A stretch of DNA of 64,000 nucleotides from Gammaproteobacteria bacterium (GTDB taxonomy: Bacteria; Pseudomonadota; Gammaproteobacteria; Competibacterales; Competibacteraceae): the NCBI GenBank assembly GCA_024235135.1, contig JACKMZ010000001.1, positions 372,001 to 436,000 on the forward strand, written 5' to 3'. The translations under genes and the position numbers were made by a program. The notes beneath the pieces are model-generated. The model saw only the letters and a list, made by a program, of their open reading frames with translations, was not told where the DNA came from and did no database searches. Positions 16,559 through 25,237 of this stretch are shown one piece after another (position 1 is the stretch's first letter; every line of letters starts with the position of its first letter).

Positions 16559-17182
16559 ATGAGTCAGTATTTTCGCATCCATCCGGTTAATCCCGAACCG
16601 CGCTTGATCCGCCAAGCTTTGGAGGTTTTCCATTCCGGCGGAGTCATCGCGTATCCCACGGATTCCAGTTATGCGCTGGGCTGTCACCTAGGCGATAAGA
16701 CGGCTATGGAGCGCATTCGCGACATTCGCCGTACAGATAGACACCACAATTTCACCTTAGTGTGCCGTGATCTATCGGAAATCGCGACTTATGCCCGCGT
16801 GGATAATAGTCAATACCGATTGCTCAAGGCCGCTACGCCGGGTCCTTTCACCTTCATTCTGCGGGCGACTCACGAGGTGCCCCGGCGTTTGCAACATCCG
16901 AAACGCAAAACCATCGGCATCCGTGTGCCGGACAATGCGATCACGCTCGCTTTGTTAGAGGCGCTGGGCGAGCCTATCATGAGTTCCACGTTGATTCTAC
17001 CCGGCGAGACCTTGGCACTGAATGATCCCGAAATCATCCGGGAGAAGTTGGAGCATCAATTGGATCTGATCATCGATGGCGGATCTTGCAGTGCCGAATA
17101 CACCACCGTATTGGATCTGACGGGCGATACGCCCGTCCTCGTGCGTCAGGGACGGGGCGACGCCGACCCCTTTCTCGTGTAA
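16559..17182 (+). CDS. yciO: Sua5/YciO/YrdC family protein, YciO type
   Basis: 207 residues from the ATG at 16559 (MSQYFRIHPVNPEPRLIRQA), which matches the start of E. coli YciO; an upstream in-frame start would add unrelated residues. Key segments are GGVIAYPTDSSYALGCHL, HNFTLVCRDLSEI, TPGPFTFILRAT and RKTIGIRVPDN. The family makes threonylcarbamoyl-AMP for tRNA t6A; YciO itself has been considered a diverged paralogue with weak activity. Whether this is the organism's only member cannot be told from the window. Confidence 0.88.
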   Translation: MSQYFRIHPVNPEPRLIRQALEVFHSGGVIAYPTDSSYALGCHLGDKTAMERIRDIRRTDRHHNFTLVCRDLSEIATYARVDNSQYRLLKAATPGPFTFILRATHEVPRRLQHPKRKTIGIRVPDNAITLALLEALGEPIMSSTLILPGETLALNDPEIIREKLEHQLDLIIDGGSCSAEYTTVLDLTGDTPVLVRQGRGDADPFLV

Positions 17183-17259
17183 CTCGGGAGCTATCGCGCA
17201 ACCCGGATGTTTGCCGGGGTCTGGCGTGATCATGGATGGCGCGCTACAAGCCGCCTGCG

Positions 17260-17265
17260 TATAAT
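17260..17265 (+). promoter_or_regulatory. Candidate -10 element (TATAAT)
   Basis: A perfect TATAAT ends 7 bases before the ATG at 17273. I see no convincing -35 at the right distance. If used, the transcript would start at or next to the ATG and be leaderless. Confidence 0.3.
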
Positions 17266-17272
17266 GTCGGCC

Positions 17273-17926
17273 ATGGAAGAATTGAACACGATTCAGCGCC
17301 TTATCATCTGGGCGCCGCCCATTTTGTTGGCCATTACCCTGCATGAAGTCGCTCACGGTTGGACTGCCCTGATGTTTGGCGATACCACCGCAAAAAGCCA
17401 GGGTCGCCTCAGTCTCAACCCGCTGCGCCATATCGACCCCATGGGCACGGTCTTGATCCCCTTGCTGCTGTTTCTCCTGGGTGGTTTCATCTTTGGGTGG
17501 GCCAAACCGGTGCCGGTCAATGTCTATCGGCTACGCCATCCCAAGCGGGATATGGCTTGGGTGGCTCTGGCCGGGCCGGGCGCCAATCTGACCATGGCCC
17601 TGCTCTGGGGATTGGTCATGATCCTCGGGCAGATTCTTTATCTGTCGCTCCCCTATTTGGGAGTACCGCTTTATTTGATGGGTCACGCCGGTATCATCAT
17701 TAACGTGGTGGTTGGAGTCTTGAATCTGCTTCCAGTGCCGCCATTGGATGGTTCGCGGGTGCTGAGCGGTTTGTTGCCGGATGGTTTCGGCCAACTGATG
17801 GCGCGTCTGGAACCCTTCGGCATGATCATATTGCTGCTGTTATTGGCGAGCGGCGTGCTCGGCTATATCCTGCAGCCGATCATCGTATCCGTGCTGACCG
17901 CGATATTTACTGTTTTCGGCTATTGA
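17273..17926 (+). CDS. Site-2 protease family membrane metalloprotease (M50)
   Basis: 217 residues with about five or six hydrophobic segments. TM1 carries the zinc motif HEVAHG (HExxH). A later segment LNLLPVPPLDGSRVLSGLLP supplies the N-x-x-P-x-P-x-x-D-G motif with the third zinc ligand. There is no PDZ domain, so it belongs to the compact YwhC-like group rather than RseP. It probably cleaves membrane proteins; the substrate is unknown. Start is uncertain: ATGs at 17264 and 17273 are both possible. It sits between yciO and trpS, a common gammaproteobacterial arrangement. Confidence 0.87.
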   Translation: MEELNTIQRLIIWAPPILLAITLHEVAHGWTALMFGDTTAKSQGRLSLNPLRHIDPMGTVLIPLLLFLLGGFIFGWAKPVPVNVYRLRHPKRDMAWVALAGPGANLTMALLWGLVMILGQILYLSLPYLGVPLYLMGHAGIIINVVVGVLNLLPVPPLDGSRVLSGLLPDGFGQLMARLEPFGMIILLLLLASGVLGYILQPIIVSVLTAIFTVFGY

Positions 17927-17936
17927 ACAACGCGAC

Positions 17937-18950
17937 ATGACAACAGAAACCGTTCTGACGGGTATTACGACAACCGGAACGCCACATCTGGGAAATTACG
18001 TGGGGGCCATCAAGCCGGCCATTGAGGCTAGCCACCGTAGCGATGTGCATTCCTTTTATTTTCTGGCGGATTATCACGCCATCATCAAATGCCAGGACCC
18101 GGAACGTATACGGCAATCGACCCTGGAAGTGGCGGCTACTTGGCTGGCGGCTGGGCTGGATGCCGACAAGGTCATTTTCTACCGACAATCCGACGTGCCG
18201 GAGGTCATGGAACTGACGTGGATGCTGACTTGCATGACCGCCAAGGGATTGATGAATCGGGCGCACGCATACAAGGCGGCGGTAGCCGACAATGAAGCTA
18301 ATGAGGAGAGCGATCCCGATAAGGGAATCACCATGGGCCTGTTCAGCTACCCTATCTTGATGGCGGCGGACATTCTTTTGTTCAATGCCCATAAAGTGCC
18401 TGTCGGTAGGGATCAAGTGCAGCATCTGGAAATGGCCCGGGATATCGCTGCGCGCTTTAACTACCATTACGGCGAGCATTTCGTCCTGCCCGAAGCCGTG
18501 GTAGACGATAATTCCGCCGTTCTGACGGGTTTGGACGGGCGCAAAATGAGTAAGAGTTATAACAATACGATTCCGGTTTTCACTCCGGAAAAGCCTTTGC
18601 GTAAACTCGTCCTCAAGATCAAGACCAATTCCCTGGAGCCGGGTGTACCCAAGGACCCCGATACCAGCACCCTATTCCAGATTTATCAGGCTTTTGCCAA
18701 ACCCGAGGAAACCGCTGCGCTGCGCGAGCGTTATGCGGCCGGTATCGCCTGGGGAGAAATGAAACAACTGCTGTTCGAATACTTGAACACCCAACTTGCC
18801 GAGCCACGGGCGCGTTATGAGGAGTTGATGCGCAATCCCGACCATATCGAGCGGGTGTTGTGTGAAGGCGCAGCCAAAGCGCGCGAACGCAGCGTGCCAT
18901 TTTTGCAGCGGTTGCGGCATGCCATCGGCATTCGGACACTCAGTGGATAA
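17937..18950 (+). CDS. trpS: Tryptophan--tRNA ligase
   Basis: 337 residues, full length for class Ic synthetase. The HIGH-type motif is PHLGNYVG near residues 15-22 and the KMSKS motif is exact near residue 203. Further conserved segments are FYFLADYHAI, GLFSYPILMAADILLF and VPVGRDQVQHLEMARDIA. It charges tRNA-Trp. The 3' end overlaps the scpA start by eight bases, so the genes are translationally linked. Confidence 0.97.
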   Translation: MTTETVLTGITTTGTPHLGNYVGAIKPAIEASHRSDVHSFYFLADYHAIIKCQDPERIRQSTLEVAATWLAAGLDADKVIFYRQSDVPEVMELTWMLTCMTAKGLMNRAHAYKAAVADNEANEESDPDKGITMGLFSYPILMAADILLFNAHKVPVGRDQVQHLEMARDIAARFNYHYGEHFVLPEAVVDDNSAVLTGLDGRKMSKSYNNTIPVFTPEKPLRKLVLKIKTNSLEPGVPKDPDTSTLFQIYQAFAKPEETAALRERYAAGIAWGEMKQLLFEYLNTQLAEPRARYEELMRNPDHIERVLCEGAAKARERSVPFLQRLRHAIGIRTLSG

Positions 18951-19731
18951 CGTCGCTGAACTGGAAGTACTGGCCAAGGTCCAGGGTGAACCTTTTGTTC
19001 AGTTGCCACAGGATCTTTATATTCCGCCGGATGCGTTGGAAGTCTTTCTGGAAGCCTTCGAGGGCCCCCTGGATCTGTTGTTGTATCTGATCAAACGGCA
19101 GAATATCGATATTCTCAACATCCCTATCGCCGATGTCACCCGCCAATACATGGAGTATCTCGGCCTGATGCAGGAACTGCGGCTGGAACTGGCAGCAGAA
19201 TACCTGGTCATGGCGGCCACTCTGGCGGAAATCAAATCGCGTTTGCTGCTGCCCAAACCGACGGTGGATAGCGAGGATGACGCGGATCCACGAGCTGAAC
19301 TGGTCAGGCGTTTGCAGGAATACGAACGGTACAAGCAGGCGGCGGAAAGCTTGGACAACCTGCCACGGCTGGACCGGGATCTATTCCAAGCTTCGGCCCC
19401 CTTGTTACAGCGCGAAGTCATCCGCAAACCACCGCCCGTCGACTTGCAGGATCTGCTATTCGCGTTACGTGAAGTCATGGAGCGCGCGGCGCTTTACAGC
19501 CATCACCGCATTACGCGCGAAGCCTTGTCGGTGCGCGAGCGTATGAGCCGGATTCTGGAGATGGTCGATGTCACGGAATTCATTCCCTTCACCGTGCTCT
19601 TCGACATCAAGGAAGGTCGTGCTGGCGTAGTGGTTACCCTGTTGGCGATTCTGGAATTGATACGCGAAGCCCTGTTGGAACTGGTGCAAGCCGAACCCTT
19701 CGCGCTGATCTACGTCCGGTTGCGGAGTTGA
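18943..19731 (+). CDS. scpA: Segregation and condensation protein A
   Basis: 262 residues from the GTG at 18943, inside the end of trpS; a start further upstream would give an unrelated cysteine-rich N-terminus. The ScpA signature FEGPLDLLLYLIKRQNIDI is present, followed by AAEYLVMAATLAEIKSRLLLP. The C-terminal winged helix contains FTVLFDIKEGRAGVVVTLLA. ScpA is the kleisin that bridges SMC heads with ScpB. No smc gene is in the window. Confidence 0.93.
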   Translation: MDNVAELEVLAKVQGEPFVQLPQDLYIPPDALEVFLEAFEGPLDLLLYLIKRQNIDILNIPIADVTRQYMEYLGLMQELRLELAAEYLVMAATLAEIKSRLLLPKPTVDSEDDADPRAELVRRLQEYERYKQAAESLDNLPRLDRDLFQASAPLLQREVIRKPPPVDLQDLLFALREVMERAALYSHHRITREALSVRERMSRILEMVDVTEFIPFTVLFDIKEGRAGVVVTLLAILELIREALLELVQAEPFALIYVRLRS

Positions 19732-19734
19732 GCC

Positions 19735-20358
19735 GTGCTGCTACCGGAGTTGAAATTCGTCCTCGAAGCGGCATTGTTGGCGGCCGATGAACCCTTGTCG
19801 ATGGATCGTTTGCAGAATCTGTTCGAAGATAACCAGCAACCGAGCCGCGATACCGTGCAGCGTGCCGTGGCCGATTTACGGCAGGATTATGCCGGGCGTA
19901 GCATCGAACTGGTCGAAGTCGCCAGTGGTTTTCGCATCCAGGTACGTCAGGAATTCGCGCCCTGGGTGTCGAGATTGTGGGAAGAACGGTCCGCCCGGTA
20001 TTCTCGGGCTTTGCTGGAAACCCTGGCATTGATCGCCTATCGGCAGCCTATCACTCGCGGCGAAATTGAAGATGTGCGCGGCGTAAGCGTCAGCACGTCG
20101 ATTATCAAGACGCTGGTGGAGCGGAGTTGGATTAAAGTAGTGGGTCACCGGGAAGTACCGGGGCGACCGGCGCTTTACGGTACCACCAAGGTATTCCTGG
20201 ACTATTTTAATTTGCGCAGCCTCGCCGATTTGCCACCGCTATCGGAAATTCGCGACTTGGAAGCCATCGGGCAACAACTCGATCTACTGCGGATGACCGC
20301 CGATCCGGTGCCGGACCCTCCTTTGTCCTCCGAGACCAACGGCCTAAGTCCATCGTGA
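19735..20358 (+). CDS. scpB: Segregation and condensation protein B
   Basis: 207 residues from GTG, three bases after scpA. It contains two winged-helix domains with VLEAALLAADEPLSMDRLQ at the start and RALLETLALIAYRQPITRGE plus EDVRGVSVSTSIIKTLVERS in the second. The C-terminal tail is proline-rich. It forms the SMC-ScpAB condensin-like complex with the preceding gene. Its stop overlaps the rluB start (GTGA). Confidence 0.94.
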   Translation: MLLPELKFVLEAALLAADEPLSMDRLQNLFEDNQQPSRDTVQRAVADLRQDYAGRSIELVEVASGFRIQVRQEFAPWVSRLWEERSARYSRALLETLALIAYRQPITRGEIEDVRGVSVSTSIIKTLVERSWIKVVGHREVPGRPALYGTTKVFLDYFNLRSLADLPPLSEIRDLEAIGQQLDLLRMTADPVPDPPLSSETNGLSPS

Positions 20359-21155
20359 GCGAACGCCTGCAGAAATTTTTAGCGCGGCTGGGTTTGGGGT
20401 CACGCCGTCAAATAGAAGAATGGATCAGGGAAGGGCGTATCACGGTTGACGGCACGCCCGCGCAACTGGGCGGTCAAGTACACGGCCAGGAGGCTATCCG
20501 GCTGGATGGGCGTTTATTGAAGTTGCCTCGGGTCAGCGAAGAACGGCGGGTCTTGGCCTATTACAAACCGGTTGGAGAGATCACCAGCCGTAATGATCCC
20601 GAAGGTCGGCCCACCGTGTTTGAACGCTTGCCGCCCTTACATGGCGGGCGCTGGGTTTCCGTTGGACGTTTGGATCTGACGACTCAAGGTCTGTTGTTAC
20701 TCACTAATGATGGCGAACTCGCCAATCGATTGATGCATCCTTCCGCCCAAATCGAGCGGGAATATGCCGTGCGTGTGCTGGGCCAGGTCAGCCCGGACGT
20801 GTTGGCTATTTTGAAGGATGGTGTGCGCTTGGAGGACGGTTTGGCGCGATTCGAATCGATTGACGACGCCGGTGGCAGTGGCGTCAATCATTGGTATCAC
20901 GTCATTCTGCGCGAAGGCCGCAACCGCGAAGTACGGCGTTTATGGGAGTCCCAAGGGATTACGGTGAGTCGTTTGGTGAGGGTGCGTTATGGCCCGATCA
21001 GTTTGCGGCGTGGACTGCGTCCAGGACATTGGGATGAACTGAACGACGAAGACGTGACTTCGTTGTTAGTAGCGACAGGTGCCAGAGCCGAGTCAACCGC
21101 CGCCGTTCCCAAGCCAGAACGCGGGTCGCGACGCAAACCGCATCGATCGCGTTAG
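20355..21155 (+). CDS. rluB: 23S rRNA pseudouridine synthase B
   Basis: 266 residues from a GTG that overlaps the scpB stop. An S4 domain (residues 3-60, ERLQKFLARLGLGSRRQIEE) precedes the RsuA-family catalytic domain. The catalytic Asp lies in SVGRLDLTTQGLLLLTNDGE, and the motif HWYHVILREGRNREVRRLWE follows. RluB modifies U2605 (E. coli numbering) of 23S rRNA. The basic tail (RGSRRKPHRSR) is usual. scpA-scpB-rluB is a very common operon. Confidence 0.93.
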   Translation: MSERLQKFLARLGLGSRRQIEEWIREGRITVDGTPAQLGGQVHGQEAIRLDGRLLKLPRVSEERRVLAYYKPVGEITSRNDPEGRPTVFERLPPLHGGRWVSVGRLDLTTQGLLLLTNDGELANRLMHPSAQIEREYAVRVLGQVSPDVLAILKDGVRLEDGLARFESIDDAGGSGVNHWYHVILREGRNREVRRLWESQGITVSRLVRVRYGPISLRRGLRPGHWDELNDEDVTSLLVATGARAESTAAVPKPERGSRRKPHRSR

Positions 21156-21187
21156 TCCGCTGATGCTTCCTTTCCGATTCGTGGCCG

Positions 21188-21208
21188 ACGGCCGTGCTTG
21201 ACGGCCGT
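21188..21208 (+). terminator. Possible hairpin terminator after rluB
   Basis: ACGGCCGT (21188-21195) is repeated exactly at 21201-21208 with a five-base spacer; the octamer is self-complementary, so the two copies pair. No T-run follows, so factor-independent termination is doubtful. Confidence 0.35.
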
Positions 21209-21266
21209 TGCGATCACTTAGGCGACCAGGAGGGTATAAGCAGGCCGATATTCACGGCCTCCGCCA

Positions 21267-21884
21267 TCAGGCATTCGAGACGGCGGTAAAAATTCCCGCC
21301 CCCACTAGGGTGCCGCCGCCGATGCGATTGACTACTTGGCTGGCTCCGGGCTGACGTAACAAGCGTTTGCATACATGGGCGAAGTAAGCGTACAAACCGG
21401 CGTTGGTCCCCGCCAGCACCAGGAATGTTGCGCCAAGCAGCACGAATTGTGGCAATGCGGCTTGCCGTGGATCGATGAATTGAGGCAGAAACGCGACGAA
21501 GAACAAAATACTCTTCGGGTTCAAGGCCGTGACCACGTAAGTGCTCAGCATTAACGAAGCGGATTGACGAGACGGCGTGAGTGCGAGGGGTTCGGTGTGT
21601 ATTTTGGAACGCCATGTCTTGATGCCGAGATAAATCAAATAGGCGGCGCCCAGCCACTTGAGTACCGTAAACAGCAGAGCGGAAGTCGCCAAGGCCGCGC
21701 CCAGACCCAACAAGGAACCGGTCATGGCGGTGAAATCACCGAGTACGACGCCCAACACAAGCGGTATCGCCGCGCGCCGACCATGACTCAGCGATTGGCT
21801 GACAACCATGATAATAGTGGGCCCCGGAATCAATAAAACGACGGTAGCGGCCAGGGCAAATGCCAGCCAACTCGCGAGTTCCAT
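21267..21884 (-). CDS. LysE/RhtB family amino-acid exporter
   Basis: 205 residues, about six hydrophobic helices. Family marks are PGPTIIMVVSQSLSHGRRAAIPLVLG near residues 20-45, split here as PGPTIIMVVSQ and GRRAAIPLVLG, and LKWLGAAYLIYLGIKTWRS. The segment VVTALNPKSILFFVAFLPQF is typical of TM4. Members export Lys, Thr, homoserine and related amino acids, and the substrate cannot be told from sequence. It is divergent from the phosphofructokinase gene across a 222-base spacer. Confidence 0.88.
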   Translation of the reverse strand: MELASWLAFALAATVVLLIPGPTIIMVVSQSLSHGRRAAIPLVLGVVLGDFTAMTGSLLGLGAALATSALLFTVLKWLGAAYLIYLGIKTWRSKIHTEPLALTPSRQSASLMLSTYVVTALNPKSILFFVAFLPQFIDPRQAALPQFVLLGATFLVLAGTNAGLYAYFAHVCKRLLRQPGASQVVNRIGGGTLVGAGIFTAVSNA

Positions 21885-22106
21885 GACATGTCCTCGTAAT
21901 AACTAAACATGATCATAACATTGAAGGATGATCGGTTTAATCCGCCGTCGACTTCTTTCGCGATGCCATGGCGAGCCCATGGAATTCTGCTTCGGCATCG
22001 CCGTGGCGTTCAGCTCCGACGGAGGCGCTTGCATTGCGGGACCGCTTGATGCTTAGTAGTAAGGTTCCGAACAAATCCGTTATCCGCTCATGAGGTATAC
22101 GCGAAA

Positions 22107-24368
22107 GTGTCCGAAAAAAAAATGAAAAGCCTGGGGGTATTGACCAGCGGTGGTGACGCACCCGGTATGAATGCGGTGGTGAGAGCCGTGGTGCGAACCG
22201 CCTTGGATAAGGGCATTGCCGCGTATGCCATCTATGAAGGGTACCAGGGGATGGTGGACGGCGGAGATCGGATCAGAAAGATGGATTGGTGGTCGGTCAG
22301 TGGAATGATGCAACGGGGAGGCACGGTCATCGGCACGGCGCGTTGCCCAGCATTCCGGGAACGCGCGGGTCGGTTGCAGGCGGCTCGCAATCTGTTGGCT
22401 TGCGATATTGATCGCCTGGTGGTGATCGGCGGGGATGGCAGCTTGACGGGGGCCAACCTGTTTCGCCAGGAATGGCCGGACCTGCTGGCTGAACTGGTGA
22501 AAAACGGCGAAATCACCGAAGAAGAGGCGCGTCATCATCCTTTTCTGGCTATCGTGGGCGTGGTGGGTTCCATCGACAACGATATGTGCGGTACGGATAT
22601 GACGGTCGGTGCCGACACGGCCCTACATCGCATCACTGAGACGATCGACGAAATTACCAGTACCGCCGCCAGCCATCAGCGTACCTTCATCGTCGAAGTG
22701 ATGGGTCGTCATTGCGGCTACCTGGCGCTCATGGGCGGCTTGGCGGGCGCTGCCGATTGGATCCTCATTCCTGAGTCACCTCCGGAGGCCGACGATTGGG
22801 AAGAAGCCATGTGTAAGGCTCTGAAGGAAGGACGGGCGGCCGGACGGCGGGACAGCATCGTTGTGATAGCCGAAGGTGCCCGCGATCGTCAGGGTAAGCC
22901 CATTCACAGTGACTACGTCAAGAAAACCCTGGAGGAGCGACTGAGTCTGGATGTGCGCGTCACTATTTTGGGACACGTCCAGCGGGGCGGAGCGCCCAGT
23001 GCTTTCGATCGGTTCATGAGCACGCTCATGGGCCATGCGGCCGTCGAGGAATTACTCAAGGCCGATGCCGATGGCGAATGCTACATGATCAGTATTCGCG
23101 CCAATCGCATCAGCCGCGCACCGCTGATGGAATGCGTGGAGAAGACCCAGGAAGTGGCGACCACCATTGCCGCCGGCGATTACGACAAAGCGATGGATTT
23201 GCGTGGCGGCAGTTTCAAGGAAGCTTTGAACACGTTCCGGACACTGGTGCGGGCCTTGCCTCGACCGCCGGAACCGGGCCAGAAACGATTTCGCTTGGCC
23301 GTGTTGAATGCCGGTGGACCGGCGCCCGGTATGAATACCGCGAGTCGTGCGGCGATTCGACTGGGAATCGATCGAGGCCACATCATGTTGGGTGTGCAGA
23401 ACGGCTATCAGGGATTGATCAAGGGTAATATCCGGGAGATGAATTGGATGACGGTGGCCGGTTGGGCGTCCATGGGTGGGTCTGAACTCGGCACCACCCG
23501 CAAGATCCCGGACCGCCGTCATTTTTATTCGATAGCGCGAAACATGGAGCGGGAACAAATCGATGGGTTGCTAGTCATTGGCGGTTGGGATGCCTATGAA
23601 GCTACTTACCGACTTTACCAGGAGCGGGAAAACTTTCCTGCTTTCAATATCCCGATGATTTGTTTACCCGCCAGTATCGACAACAATCTGCCCGGCTCGG
23701 AGTTGAGTATCGGAGCGGATACGGCGCTCAACAGCATCGTCGAGGTCATGGACAAGGTCAAGCAGTCCGCGGTGGCCACCCGTCGGGTGTTCGTCGTGGA
23801 AGTCATGGGCCAATACTGTGGCTATCTGGCCTTAATGTCCAATCTGGCGGTCGGCGCCGAACAAGTCTATCTCAGCGAAGAAGGCGTTACCCTGAAAGGC
23901 TTGCAGCGCGATGTGGAAGATTTAATCACTGGCTTTCAGATTGGACGGCGGTTGGGCTTATTGATACGTAACGAACGCTGCAATCCGATCTATACCGCGG
24001 ACTTCATGTCTGCGTTGTTTCGCCAGGAGGGCGAGGGTATGTTCGAGGTGCGCCAATCGATTCTCGGTCATCTGCAGCAAGGGGGCAATCCGACGCCTTT
24101 CGATCGCATTCAGGCGACACGCTTAGCGGCGCGCTGCATCAAGTTCTTGATTGACAGAGCGGAGAACGGGCAAAAGGAGGCGGCATTTATCGGTCTGCAA
24201 AACGGACAGGTTCGCATCCAGAGTTTGGAGGATTTTCCACGTGTGGTCGATTGGGGTTGTTCGAGACCCCGTTATCAGTGGTGGTTGGAGTTGTTGCCGG
24301 TTGCTCGGTTGCTGGCGCGTTTGGGAGCGGCCACTACGGACGTCACGTTCCCCGGCACGCGTAAATAG
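22107..24368 (+). CDS. Double-length 6-phosphofructokinase of eukaryotic type
   Basis: 753 residues from a GTG (ATG at 22122 is an alternative), about twice the bacterial PfkA length. It holds two PFK domains. N-half: GGDAPGMN (15-22), GGDGS (108-112, the glycine of ATP-using enzymes), GSIDND (154-159) with the catalytic Asp157, EVMGRHCGYLAL and LGHVQRGGAPSAFDR. C-half: GGPAPGMN (403-410), GGWDA (492-496) replacing GGDGS, SIDNN (523-527), EVMGQYCGYLAL, LGHLQQGGNPTPFDR and a QWWLELLP tail. From memory, both halves follow animal and fungal PFK1 segment by segment, where the N-half is catalytic and the C-half allosteric. It should commit fructose-6-phosphate to glycolysis. Base composition resembles its neighbours. 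Confidence 0.93.
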   Translation: MSEKKMKSLGVLTSGGDAPGMNAVVRAVVRTALDKGIAAYAIYEGYQGMVDGGDRIRKMDWWSVSGMMQRGGTVIGTARCPAFRERAGRLQAARNLLACDIDRLVVIGGDGSLTGANLFRQEWPDLLAELVKNGEITEEEARHHPFLAIVGVVGSIDNDMCGTDMTVGADTALHRITETIDEITSTAASHQRTFIVEVMGRHCGYLALMGGLAGAADWILIPESPPEADDWEEAMCKALKEGRAAGRRDSIVVIAEGARDRQGKPIHSDYVKKTLEERLSLDVRVTILGHVQRGGAPSAFDRFMSTLMGHAAVEELLKADADGECYMISIRANRISRAPLMECVEKTQEVATTIAAGDYDKAMDLRGGSFKEALNTFRTLVRALPRPPEPGQKRFRLAVLNAGGPAPGMNTASRAAIRLGIDRGHIMLGVQNGYQGLIKGNIREMNWMTVAGWASMGGSELGTTRKIPDRRHFYSIARNMEREQIDGLLVIGGWDAYEATYRLYQERENFPAFNIPMICLPASIDNNLPGSELSIGADTALNSIVEVMDKVKQSAVATRRVFVVEVMGQYCGYLALMSNLAVGAEQVYLSEEGVTLKGLQRDVEDLITGFQIGRRLGLLIRNERCNPIYTADFMSALFRQEGEGMFEVRQSILGHLQQGGNPTPFDRIQATRLAARCIKFLIDRAENGQKEAAFIGLQNGQVRIQSLEDFPRVVDWGCSRPRYQWWLELLPVARLLARLGAATTDVTFPGTRK

Positions 24369-24378
24369 GAGTCTACCC

Positions 24379-24801
24379 ATGCGCAAGGGCGTGCATACCA
24401 CCGTAGGCGCTATCATTCGCGTACAGGATGATAGCGGCGAGAAAATTCTGTTGACACGTCGCAATGTCCAACCTTTCCAGGGTCGATGGTGTTTGCCGGG
24501 AGGACATATCGACCGGTATGAAACGGCATGGGACGCTGTGATTCGTGAAGTTAGGGAAGAGACCGGCTTAGCGTTCGATCCGCAATTCTTCAACTATTTC
24601 GATGAAATATTCGCTGACCGTGACATTCACCATGTCGTGTTGATGTTTACCGGTACCGCCAGCGGTACGCTACAAGCCCAGGAATCGGAAGTTTCCGAAA
24701 CCGGTTGGTTCAGTGTCCAGGATGCCCTGAGTTTGGAGCTGGCATTCGGTCACGCCGCTGTCGTCGGCGCTTATGCACGCTCGCGGGGTCTTTTGGTTTG
24801 A
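24379..24801 (+). CDS. Nudix hydrolase
   Basis: 140 residues from the ATG at 24379, with AGGAG about 8 bases upstream. A complete Nudix box, G-x5-E-x7-REVREETGL, begins in LPGGHIDRYETAW near residue 38. All metal-binding glutamates are present, so it should hydrolyse a nucleoside diphosphate linked to another group; the substrate is unknown. It lies 10 bases after the phosphofructokinase gene and is probably cotranscribed with it. The C-terminal part (SEVSETGWFSVQDALSLEL) is typical of MutT-like members. Confidence 0.9.
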   Translation: MRKGVHTTVGAIIRVQDDSGEKILLTRRNVQPFQGRWCLPGGHIDRYETAWDAVIREVREETGLAFDPQFFNYFDEIFADRDIHHVVLMFTGTASGTLQAQESEVSETGWFSVQDALSLELAFGHAAVVGAYARSRGLLV

Positions 24802-24802
24802 A

Positions 24803-24826
24803 GCCATCGGATTCCCGTCCGATGGC
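24803..24826 (+). terminator. Hairpin after the Nudix gene
   Basis: GCCATCGGA (24803-24811) pairs exactly with TCCGATGGC (24818-24826) over a six-base loop, starting two bases after the stop codon. There is no T-run. It may end transcription or protect the 3' end of the message. Confidence 0.45.
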
Positions 24827-24849
24827 GGCGGGTCTGATGAGTGCGGATA

Positions 24850-25080
24850 CGGAAGAGAGGGTCTAGACCAAGCGTTTCGGGGACGCCCCTGAACGGCTTT
24901 GGAATAAGCGGGTCTGGTGTATGGGGAAGCATCCATGCTTCCTGTGAAATCCTTGTCCCTTCCGTAGAACTCCTGTACAAGCTTGAGCAATCGACCTGAA
25001 ATGATGTGCGCGCGGCACGCTGTCCTCTGCTAACCCTGGAGGCATCCTACCCGTTCACCATCCCTGTCCCTGCCCTGGGA
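24850..25080. repeat. Hairpin-rich intergenic block, possible dispersed repeat
   Basis: I see no gene in the 436-base spacer 24802-25237. It holds serial inverted repeats: GGTCTAGACC (near 24861), an imperfect hairpin CGTTTCGGGG-ACG-CCCCTGAACG (near 24873-24895), and a perfect one, GGAAGCAT-CC-ATGCTTCC (24925-24942). Runs of CCCTGTCCCTGCCCTGGGAC follow near 25060. Serial GC-rich hairpins of this style are typical of dispersed intergenic repeats in gammaproteobacteria. One copy in one window cannot prove this. Confidence 0.35.
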
Positions 25081-25093
25081 CTCCCTAGGTTCA

Positions 25094-25120
25094 TTTTATA
25101 GCAGAATAACCGCTATAAAA
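25094..25120. repeat. Perfect AT-rich inverted repeat
   Basis: TTTTATAGC (25094-25102) and GCTATAAAA (25112-25120) are exact inverse copies around nine bases. The spacer turns AT-rich here. It lies about 120 bases beyond the 3' end of the Crp-type regulator gene. It could be an operator or a weak terminator for that gene; no promoter-gene pair next to it settles this. Confidence 0.4.
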
Positions 25121-25237
25121 CTATGGAAATATTACCAAAAAAGATGTGTAAAATTACCATTTTATGGGCGCATGTTGATTCCAATCAATTATGGAGAGGC
25201 TTCCCGTCTCGACCGACGTAAAGTAGAAAGTGAATCT

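Noticed and set aside
24151..24378. Longer Nudix protein starting inside the phosphofructokinase gene
   Set aside because: The ATG at 24379 has a good AGGAG site, and the Nudix fold begins right after it.
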